Shown in pieces: positions 1 to 6,273 of a stretch of 10,290 nucleotides of DNA. The notes beneath the pieces were generated by a model. That model searched no databases and was not told the origin of the DNA. It was given only the letters and a program-made list of their open reading frames with translations. Positions within the stretch are counted from its first letter, which is position 1; the number at the start of each line of letters is the position of its first letter. The stretch comes from Bdellovibrionales bacterium. Its GTDB lineage: Bacteria; Myxococcota; XYA12-FULL-58-9; SYDY01. The stretch lies in assembly GCA_005801425.1 (NCBI GenBank), contig SYDY01000049.1, forward strand, positions 1 to 10,290. Direction: 5' to 3'. Position numbers and translations under genes: made by a program.

Positions 1-10
1 ATGAAAAAGT

Positions 11-72
11 CGTCATCCCCGAGAAAGCGGGGATCCATGCAATACTGGATCCACGCTTTCGCGGGGATGACG
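11..72. repeat. REP-like long inverted repeat
   Basis: Two 27-base arms (11-37 and 46-72) are complementary at 25 of 27 positions and flank an 8-base loop (38-45). The arms have the form CGTCATCCCCG...GGGGATCCA and each also holds a smaller CCCCG/CGGGG palindrome. This shape is typical of dispersed, intergenic palindromic elements that occur in many copies in some proteobacterial genomes; that it is multi-copy here is inferred from its form, since only one copy lies in the window. It is not followed by a T-tract, so it is not a classic intrinsic terminator, though it may protect the 3' end of an upstream transcript. Confidence 0.75.
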
Positions 73-109
73 GGAATCGGTATAGCATTTGCCATTCCAA
101 AAATGTAGT

Positions 110-129
110 GGCGGGTTTTTAAACCCGCC
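110..129. repeat. Short GC-rich perfect inverted repeat, REP-like or terminator-like
   Basis: GGCGGGTTT (110-118) pairs perfectly with AAACCCGCC (121-129), leaving only two bases between the arms. No run of T follows on the plus strand. On the minus strand a short T-run lies several bases beyond the stem. The sequence resembles a second type of small dispersed palindrome next to the larger one at 11-72. It could also act as a weak terminator separating the upstream region from the operon that starts near 187. Confidence 0.55.
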
Positions 130-186
130 TCACCATTCATTGACCGAAGGGTGCCTCGGGGGTACATATTTTATGTGACCCAATCG

Positions 187-1521
187 ATGACCAATGTTCG
201 CAAGGCGGCCTGTGTGGTGCTATGCCGACGTCGGCTGGATGGTACGCGGGAGGTGTTGCTTGTCAAACGGGCAATATCGACGCCATTTTTAGGAAATTAC
301 CATGTCTTTCCCGGTGGCACCGTAGATGAGAATGATATCTCAGATGTAGATACCGCTGTTCGAGAGTTGCGTGAAGAAACTGGGATCGTCGTTGCGCCCG
401 AGACATTAAAATTTCTAACCCATTGGAAAACGCCGGCATTTAGTGTGCAACAATTTGAAGCAGCGTATTTTGTGGCCGAATTGGACGCGAACGATCAACA
501 ACGGACCACTCCTTGTGGACAAGAAATTATAGAAGCGGTGTGGTTAACGCCCGACGAAGCACGTCACCGCCATCATGCAGGGACCATTTTTCTTTCATAT
601 CCCGTGCTTGACACCTTGGCCCATCTTGACGATCCCACAGTGCCGATAGGTTCCAGTTATCCCCATTCGGGCGGTGAAGTGGCGGGTGGTGTTTATTGTG
701 TTCCTGGTAAAACCGATACATTGCCTCCTGCGACCCATACCAACACGTATATCTTGGGCGGTGCCGATCTGGTGATTGTAGATCCTGCAACGCCCTATGA
801 GCCAGATCGTACAAGGCTGCTCGATTTTATTCGTCATTTGCAATCCCAAGGTGCCACGGTGCGCGAGGTGTGGCTTACCCATCACCATACCGATCATATC
901 GGTGCGGTCGAATGGTTGTGCAGTACCTTGCATGTCCCGTTGGCAGCCCATCCCAAAACGTTCGAACGTTTGCGATTGCACGTTCCAGAAACACGCATGA
1001 TCCTTGATGGCGACATTAACATTTTGCGTGGCCCAGGGGGCGAAATGCATTGGCGAGCGTCGCATACGCCGGGTCATGCACCGGGACATTTGTGTTTTAT
1101 TGAAGATCGCATTGGTTTGTTGTTATCGGGCGACAATGTATTGGGGCTTGGCAGTGTACTGATCGCCGCCCCTGATGGCGATATGCGATTGTATCTCCAA
1201 AGTCTCAAAATGATGCAGGCATGGGGTGCGCGCATGCTGTTTCCAGCCCATGGACCACCCCAGGGCGATCCCTATGCACTTATTGAGCGATACATCCAAC
1301 ATCGCATGCTGCGTGAAGCATCCATCGTGGCTGTGTTATGTGCGGCACGCCAAGCACTTACGCCAGATGATATCGTCCCACAGGTTTATCGGGATATCCC
1401 TGAAGCGTTGTATCCACTGGCCGCGTTGAATGTGCGCTCACACCTTGACAAGCTTCGGTATGAAGGCACTGTGATTGAAGAGGCCTCTGATTTGTTTAGG
1501 TCCACGGAGCGCGCGAAATGA
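187..1521 (+). CDS. Nudix hydrolase / metallo-beta-lactamase-fold fusion with C-terminal winged helix (LACTB2-like)
   Basis: This two-enzyme fusion is about 444 residues long. The N-terminal part (about 1-150) is a Nudix fold: FPGG near residue 42 is followed by the helix core REL-REETGI (59-67), whose REXXEE residues bind the metal that cleaves nucleoside-diphosphate-linked substrates. The spacing between GG and REXXEE is longer than the canonical box, as in NUDT19/RP2-like members. The second part (about 165-370) is a metallo-beta-lactamase fold with HHHTDH (232-237), a TPGH motif (His297), SGD (Asp316) and PAH (His355), the usual two-zinc ligand set. The tail (about 375-435) looks like the winged helix found in LACTB2-type hydrolases. 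The ATG at 187 starts right before the Nudix strand; GTG at 151 (after GAAGG) and GTG at 175 are in-frame alternatives. It overlaps the next gene by ATGA. The substrate is unknown; both domains point to nucleotide, CoA-ester or RNA hydrolysis. Confidence 0.88.
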   Translation: MTNVRKAACVVLCRRRLDGTREVLLVKRAISTPFLGNYHVFPGGTVDENDISDVDTAVRELREETGIVVAPETLKFLTHWKTPAFSVQQFEAAYFVAELDANDQQRTTPCGQEIIEAVWLTPDEARHRHHAGTIFLSYPVLDTLAHLDDPTVPIGSSYPHSGGEVAGGVYCVPGKTDTLPPATHTNTYILGGADLVIVDPATPYEPDRTRLLDFIRHLQSQGATVREVWLTHHHTDHIGAVEWLCSTLHVPLAAHPKTFERLRLHVPETRMILDGDINILRGPGGEMHWRASHTPGHAPGHLCFIEDRIGLLLSGDNVLGLGSVLIAAPDGDMRLYLQSLKMMQAWGARMLFPAHGPPQGDPYALIERYIQHRMLREASIVAVLCAARQALTPDDIVPQVYRDIPEALYPLAALNVRSHLDKLRYEGTVIEEASDLFRSTERAK

Positions 1522-2183
1522 ACAATACGACCACGATCCGAAAAACGTTGCTGACTGGACTTGTGATTGCGATGCCACTGATCGTAACTATATGGGTCGT
1601 CAGTATTTGCTTTTCGATTCTCGATGAAAATGTAAGTCCGATAGTGAAGGCATCGGTGGAATGGGCTGTACCCGATCAATATCATTTTTGGGTTGAAATT
1701 ATCGCACCTGTTATCAGTCTTCTGATTATTTTTAGTGTGACATATGCACTCGGTTTTCTAGGCAGCAAGGTGATGGGACGGCAGATCATCAAAGGTGCCG
1801 AAGATCTGTTTGTGCGTATTCCCTTGGTGCGAGGCGTGTATTCTGGAACGCGTCAGTTTTTGGATACATTCTCTGGGTCCAATCAAAAAGCATTCAGCCA
1901 AGTCGTCCTCATTGAGTATCCCCGCAAAGACATTTGGGCGCTTGGTTTTGTGACCAATGAAACCCAGGGAGAAGTTCAGGATCGTACGGCTGATCGTGTT
2001 GTCAGCGTATTTCTTCCCACCACGCCCAATCCAACGAGCGGTTTTCTTCTGTTTATTCCTAAAAATGATCTTGTAGTCATGCATATGAGTGTGGATGATG
2101 CATTCCGAATGATTATTTCGGGAGGTGTTCTTGCACCCAAAACATACGTGTGTCCCTCGCCGAAAGAACAACCCATGGAGTGA
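1518..2183 (+). CDS. DUF502 family inner-membrane protein
   Basis: This 221-residue protein has two membrane spans, about residues 10-34 and 59-82. The first has the family-typical TGLVIAMPLIVTIWVV core. A soluble part follows with the DUF502 signatures IPLVRGVYSGTRQ (101-113), a strand ending in GFVTNET, the VFLPTTPNPTSG loop and an ending like ISGGVLAP. Length and motif order fit the family, whose biochemical role is not established. The ATG at 1518 overlaps the stop codon of the Nudix/hydrolase gene (ATGA), and its stop is only two bases ahead of the next start, so the three genes are probably translationally coupled. Confidence 0.9.
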   Translation: MNNTTTIRKTLLTGLVIAMPLIVTIWVVSICFSILDENVSPIVKASVEWAVPDQYHFWVEIIAPVISLLIIFSVTYALGFLGSKVMGRQIIKGAEDLFVRIPLVRGVYSGTRQFLDTFSGSNQKAFSQVVLIEYPRKDIWALGFVTNETQGEVQDRTADRVVSVFLPTTPNPTSGFLLFIPKNDLVVMHMSVDDAFRMIISGGVLAPKTYVCPSPKEQPME

Positions 2184-2185
2184 CC

Positions 2186-2533
2186 ATGTCTGTGCCGGGG
2201 ACGCGTTCCAATGCTTTGCGCAATTTTAAATTTTTCCTAGCAGGCACGCTGCTCATTTTTTTCCTTTATTTTTTTGCATTTTGGCAAGTCGGTGGGCGTT
2301 CATTGGCAGGTCACGGCCTTGATATATGGCGAATGCCCTTGGTACGGGCCAAAGTTCGCCTCATCCGGGCAGATCTACGTGAAAAGCTTGATCTTGATGC
2401 GCAAGCCGAAACACCGATTGCAGCCGCCAAGCGCAAGCTCAAGGCCAAAACCTCTGGGGGCCCTAAAAAATTTGAGGTATCCGAAGACGACCGGGATGCG
2501 TTAGAAAAGCTTATCGCCGAAGGCGAGAAATAA
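2186..2533 (+). CDS. Small single-span membrane protein, unknown function
   Basis: I do not recognise this 115-residue protein. It has a short basic N-terminus, one strongly hydrophobic, Phe-rich span (about 14-34), and a charged C-terminal half. That half is rich in Lys, Ala and Glu, includes an RAKVRLIRADLREKLDLD helix around 53-70, and ends in an acidic helix. The positive-inside pattern around the span is ambiguous. The ATG at 2186 is chosen because GGAG (2177-2180) lies five bases upstream; a longer reading from GTG at 2150 would overlap DUF502 by more than 30 bases. Its position between DUF502 and the periplasmic protease suggests an envelope-related role, which is an inference from context only. 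Confidence 0.8.
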   Translation: MSVPGTRSNALRNFKFFLAGTLLIFFLYFFAFWQVGGRSLAGHGLDIWRMPLVRAKVRLIRADLREKLDLDAQAETPIAAAKRKLKAKTSGGPKKFEVSEDDRDALEKLIAEGEK

Positions 2534-2563
2534 AACGTTCGGTTCGTGCATTGTGATTGTTCC

Positions 2564-2568
2564 AGGAG
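2564..2568 (+). promoter_or_regulatory. Ribosome binding site for the HtrA/Do protease
   Basis: AGGAG lies six bases before the ATG at 2575. It decides the start over the in-frame TTG at 2557, because the shorter form opens directly with a clean signal peptide. Confidence 0.8.
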
Positions 2569-2574
2569 ATTTTT

Positions 2575-4020
2575 ATGATCCGCAAGATCTTGTTTGGTGC
2601 ATTCTGTGTTTCGTTCATGGTTTCAACCGCGCACGCACGCAGTGAACGCTTGTGGATGGAACGCGCCGCTGCTGAACCGCCCATGGCACAAGTGCCCAAT
2701 TTTAAAACGCTTGCGGCAGCACTGCGTCCTGTCGTGGTAAGTATTCAAGTCGAGCACACAACGCGCCAACGCATGCAAGGGCATCCTGGTGGCGACCCCT
2801 TTGAGATGTTACGCCGATTTTACGGTGGAGAACCACCTCCTGAGCAGCGCAATCGCGGGGTGGGATCGGGTTTTGTGATCCGCCAAGATGGCTTGATTCT
2901 TACCAACAACCATGTGGTTGAACATGCAGACAGCATCGAAGTGACGTTTACCGATGATAAAAACAATGAACACAGTTATCCCGCGGAAGTCTTGGGTACA
3001 GCGCCCAACTACGATGTCGCGCTTCTTAAAATAAAAAGCCCGGGCAAGTGGCCTACCTCGTATCTCGGTGATTCCGATGGCATGGAAATCGGTGACTGGG
3101 TGATGGCCATCGGGAATCCTTTTGGTTTGTCCCACTCGGTGTCAGTAGGGATTATTTCTGCCAAACAGCGTCGTAGCATCGCACCCTCGGGCCGTGCGGG
3201 TTATTACGATTTCATTCAAACCGATGCGTCGATCAATCCCGGAAATTCGGGTGGTCCCCTTGTGAATATGCGCGGTGAGGTCATCGGCATCAATGCGGCG
3301 GTCAACGCCCAAGGATCAGGCATTGGCTTTGCGATCCCCATCAATATCGTGAAGCAGGTTTTGCCCGAGTTGAAAAACAAGGGCCATTTTACACGCGGTT
3401 GGCTTGGACTTCGTTTGCAGTCGCTGACCCGCGATATGGCGAAGAGTCTTGGCTTGAGCGAGCCACAAGGTGCGCTTGTGGCCGAAGTGGTTCCCAACGG
3501 TCCTGCAGCCAAAGCGGGCCTTCGTGAAGGCGATGTGATCACTGCATTTGATAACAAGCTGGTCCGTGACTCCGATGATCTGCGTTTGATCGCAAGTCTT
3601 GCGACCGTGGGCCGCGGTGTCCCTGTGAAGCTTTGGAGGGCAGGAAATAGCCAACAGGTCGTTGTCAATATCGAAGGCTTTCCTGACGATACCTCGGTTG
3701 CATCTGGGCCCAGTGCATTGCCCCGTGCCACTGCAACGCAGACGTTTGGTATGGCGGTAGGCAATATGACTCCTGAGCTCAAACAAATGTATGGGCTTCA
3801 GCTGAACAGTGGCGTGGTGGTGCGCGATCTTGATCCATCAGGACTTGCTGCACGCTCAGGGCTTATGATCGGCGACGTTCTTTTGAGTATCAACGGTGTT
3901 TCTCTCACTTCACCGGAGGTCCTCGCCTCAACGGCCAAGCAAATTTCGTCGGGAAGTTTGGTGCGATTTCATGTCGCACGGCGTGATGGACGTTTGTTTG
4001 TGGTATTGCGAAAGCCTTGA
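2575..4020 (+). CDS. degP: Periplasmic serine protease, HtrA/DegP (Do) family
   Basis: This 481-residue Do-type protease/chaperone acts on misfolded envelope proteins. The signal peptide is clear: MIRKI, a hydrophobic core, then STAHA with cleavage near residue 21. The trypsin-like domain carries His113 (TNNHVV), Asp147 (NYDVALLKI) and Ser225 (NPGNSGGPL). Two PDZ domains follow, about 275-365 (GWLGLRLQSL onward) and 385-478 (TFGMAVGNMTPEL onward), as in DegP/DegQ. A Q/R/G-rich stretch (about 62-95) sits where the family's flexible LA loop lies. The gene follows the small membrane protein after 41 bases and its stop overlaps the DinB start. The motifs do not discriminate between DegP, DegQ and MucD names, so the symbol is tentative. 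Confidence 0.95.
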   Translation: MIRKILFGAFCVSFMVSTAHARSERLWMERAAAEPPMAQVPNFKTLAAALRPVVVSIQVEHTTRQRMQGHPGGDPFEMLRRFYGGEPPPEQRNRGVGSGFVIRQDGLILTNNHVVEHADSIEVTFTDDKNNEHSYPAEVLGTAPNYDVALLKIKSPGKWPTSYLGDSDGMEIGDWVMAIGNPFGLSHSVSVGIISAKQRRSIAPSGRAGYYDFIQTDASINPGNSGGPLVNMRGEVIGINAAVNAQGSGIGFAIPINIVKQVLPELKNKGHFTRGWLGLRLQSLTRDMAKSLGLSEPQGALVAEVVPNGPAAKAGLREGDVITAFDNKLVRDSDDLRLIASLATVGRGVPVKLWRAGNSQQVVVNIEGFPDDTSVASGPSALPRATATQTFGMAVGNMTPELKQMYGLQLNSGVVVRDLDPSGLAARSGLMIGDVLLSINGVSLTSPEVLASTAKQISSGSLVRFHVARRDGRLFVVLRKP

Positions 4021-5201
4021 GCACGCGACCTCGAATCATTTTGCATGCCGACATGGACGCGTTTTACGCATCGGTAGAACAGCTCGATTGTCCGGCCTTG
4101 CGTGGGAAACCTATTTTGGTGGGGTATCCTGGGCCACGCAGTGTGGTGTCTACCGCAAGTTACGAAGCAAGACCGTTCGGTGTGGGGAGTGCCATGCCCA
4201 TGGTACAAGCCATGCGACTTTGCCCACAAGCGGTTGTTGTTCCTCCCCGCTTTGCACGTTACCAAGAAATATCCGAACAAATCATGGATGTTTTTCGAAG
4301 CTTTTCGCCGTTGGTGGAATCTTTGAGCTTGGATGAAGCGTTTGTTGATATTTCAGGTTGCGAGCGACTGCATGGCAGTCCACGCACGATTGGTGAAAAT
4401 ATTCGTCGTAAAGTGCACGAGGTTACCGGTGGGCTTACCATTTCTGTAGGCATTGCAAGCACCAAATACGTTGCCAAAGTCGCCAGTGAATTATGCAAGC
4501 CCAATGGTTTAAAAATCGTCGAGGACCATGATTTTGTGGCTGTTGTGCATCCGCTGCCAGTGAATCGTTTGTGGGGCATCGGAAAAAAATCAGAACCTCT
4601 TCTAACGCGTTTGGGATTGCGCACCATCGGAGATGTGGCGCGCAGCGATCCTCAATATTTGGCGCGGCATTTAGGAAGTCTTGGCGTGCACATTCATCAA
4701 CTGGCCAATGGCATTGATGTGCGTGAGGTGATTTGTGAACGCGACGCAAAAAGCATTGGCCATGAAGAAACCCTTGCAGATAATGTGATGGGTGCAGAGA
4801 TTGTTGCACGACTTCTCCTTCCCATGGCCGACATCGTGGCGCGTCGATTGCGCGAGCAGAAACTTTGTGCCGGCGGTGTACGCGTGAAGCTTAAAACCGC
4901 CGATTTTCGTTTATGGACCCGGCAAATGACACTGCGTGAGCCCACGGATAATGCCGATGTTCTTGTTGAGGCCGCCCGCACGCTATTGCCACTGTTTGAT
5001 TGGGATGTCTCATTTCGACTTGTCGGTATGGCCGCTTTTAATATGATGCCGGTGAAAACATCCGTAATTCAGCCCGATTTGTTTTCATTTCAAAAGCAGG
5101 TTACACGCAGGCGCCTTGATGGCGTTCTGGATCAAGCGGCCCAGCGTTTTGGAGAGCATGCGATCCGTAGAGGAAGCGACTTAGATGGTAATGAAATGTA
5201 A
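4017..5201 (+). CDS. dinB: DNA polymerase IV (Y-family translesion polymerase)
   Basis: This 394-residue Y-family polymerase copies past damaged bases at low fidelity. The catalytic acids are Asp12 in HADMDAFYASVE and Asp106-Glu107 in SLSLDEAFVD. Tyr17 sits at the steric-gate position that excludes ribonucleotides (Phe in E. coli). The thumb helix-hairpin-helix region LWGIGKKSEPLLTRLGLRTIGD and the little-finger domain follow. A clamp-binding motif QPDLF is at 352-356, some 40 residues before the C-terminus. The start is the TTG at 4017, which shares TTGA with the protease stop codon; the nearest ATG (4053) would delete the first catalytic motif. No separate promoter or LexA box was seen upstream, so expression probably depends on the operon. 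Confidence 0.95.
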   Translation: MSTRPRIILHADMDAFYASVEQLDCPALRGKPILVGYPGPRSVVSTASYEARPFGVGSAMPMVQAMRLCPQAVVVPPRFARYQEISEQIMDVFRSFSPLVESLSLDEAFVDISGCERLHGSPRTIGENIRRKVHEVTGGLTISVGIASTKYVAKVASELCKPNGLKIVEDHDFVAVVHPLPVNRLWGIGKKSEPLLTRLGLRTIGDVARSDPQYLARHLGSLGVHIHQLANGIDVREVICERDAKSIGHEETLADNVMGAEIVARLLLPMADIVARRLREQKLCAGGVRVKLKTADFRLWTRQMTLREPTDNADVLVEAARTLLPLFDWDVSFRLVGMAAFNMMPVKTSVIQPDLFSFQKQVTRRRLDGVLDQAAQRFGEHAIRRGSDLDGNEM

Positions 5202-5234
5202 GCTTTAAAGCCCCATGCAATTGTGCTTTAAAGC
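5202..5234. repeat. Tandem pair of palindromes GCTTTAAAGC
   Basis: Two identical 10-base perfect palindromes lie at 5202-5211 and 5225-5234, directly after the dinB stop. Their centres are 23 bases apart, roughly two helical turns. They can also pair with each other to form a 10-bp stem with a 13-base loop. No T-tract follows (the next bases are AAAATAAC), so an intrinsic terminator is not well supported. A paired operator for a dimeric regulator of the downstream gene is an alternative reading. Confidence 0.5.
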
Positions 5235-5310
5235 AAAATAACAAACCCACCCCTGACCAAGAAGTGTACGGATCTCTAGAATTGATTTTTTACCTTGGAG
5301 ACCTAACCCC

Positions 5311-6198
5311 ATGTCGTCGATTCAAAATAATCCGAGTGTTTCCTCTGTAGGCAATGTTGGTGCGACCCAGGGTGCGGGGGGTGTTCAAGAAAAGACAAAG
5401 CGCATGGATTCAGATGCCGCTTACGCCAGCGTTTCCCCAGGACAAAGTCGCAGCGCCTCAGGTCAGTCTGAGCTTTTGGCTGGATCAGATGTGGATCAGG
5501 CTCCAGGAAAAGTGGAGTTCGATGCGCGTATGGCCAGCTATACGCCAGCCCAACGGGAAGCGATCCAGCAGGCCGCCTCGGATCTGCGTGATACATTGCC
5601 CCCTGTGAGTGCCAATCGCCCGATCACCCAACAGACCATTGATGCAGATCTCCAAACCGCTGTAGCAGGTGCAGCAAAATCCTATGTAGGACCGCCGAGT
5701 GTCACCGACGATACTGGCAACGTGACCGATGCGGGCGCGACCGGTGTGAAAACACAACTTGAAGATACGCTGAACGCTGGACTTGATCAAATCCATGCGG
5801 ACATGGCTGACTTTGCGGTGAAACTCAAAAACCGTATTGATACCAAAACGCAGATGGGCACTGACAAAGAAAACATTCAGGCTGCGCTCGACAATCCGGC
5901 GGAATTTGGCCCTGGCGAACAGACCTTCCGTGTGACCACCTGGGATGGTGAAAAAGGACAGCCGAAAGTAGAATATATCAAAGCTGATCCAAGCACCGAT
6001 GCAGGTAAAACAACGCTTGGGGATGCGAAAGCCAAGATCAGCGATACGATGACAATGGTACAGGTACTCAATGAGCAGGACAGCTTGAAAATTCAAAATC
6101 TGGCGCAGGACGAACAGCGTATGATTACGTTGCTCAGTAACTTGTCCAAACTCAATCACGATACGCTGAAGAGCATCATCGGTAATATCAGAGGTTAA
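5311..6198 (+). CDS. Cysteine-free, signal-less protein of unknown function; possible secreted (type III-like) substrate
   Basis: I do not recognise a family for this 295-residue protein. The first 60 residues are rich in Ser, Gly, Gln and Asn and look disordered, with no Sec signal peptide. The middle alternates short helices with Pro/Thr/Asp-rich loops. The C-terminal 50 residues form one or two amphipathic helices (MVQVLNEQDSLKIQNL, then QRMITLLSNLSKLNHD) ending in SIIGNIRG. There is no cysteine and a single tryptophan. Such a layout is seen in proteins exported by type III secretion, such as filament or tip proteins, but no secretion gene or chaperone is in the window, so this is speculative. 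GGAG (5297-5300) lies ten bases before the ATG, and gaps of 109 and 75 bases on either side suggest a separate transcript. Confidence 0.75.
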   Translation: MSSIQNNPSVSSVGNVGATQGAGGVQEKTKRMDSDAAYASVSPGQSRSASGQSELLAGSDVDQAPGKVEFDARMASYTPAQREAIQQAASDLRDTLPPVSANRPITQQTIDADLQTAVAGAAKSYVGPPSVTDDTGNVTDAGATGVKTQLEDTLNAGLDQIHADMADFAVKLKNRIDTKTQMGTDKENIQAALDNPAEFGPGEQTFRVTTWDGEKGQPKVEYIKADPSTDAGKTTLGDAKAKISDTMTMVQVLNEQDSLKIQNLAQDEQRMITLLSNLSKLNHDTLKSIIGNIRG

Positions 6199-6273
6199 AC
6201 CGAAAATTCGCTTGCATATCTACTTCTCATCTATTTTTCCTTCGTGGTGTCCCCACTTTGAGGAAAAAGCGCT

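Noticed and set aside
2150-2185. Longer start (GTG 2150) for the small membrane protein
   Set aside because: It would overlap the DUF502 gene by 34 bases and add an uncharacteristic leader, whereas the ATG at 2186 has GGAG at proper spacing.
2537-2545. Alphaproteobacterial LexA box (GTTC-N7-GTTC) before the protease/dinB pair
   Set aside because: The two GTTC units are separated by a single base, not seven.
3216-3786. Long minus-strand open frames opposite the protease gene
   Set aside because: They are antisense shadows of a clearly coding plus-strand gene, with no recognisable domains or start signals.
5202-5245. Intrinsic terminator of dinB
   Set aside because: The stem is AT-rich in the middle and followed by AAAATAACAAA instead of a T-tract.
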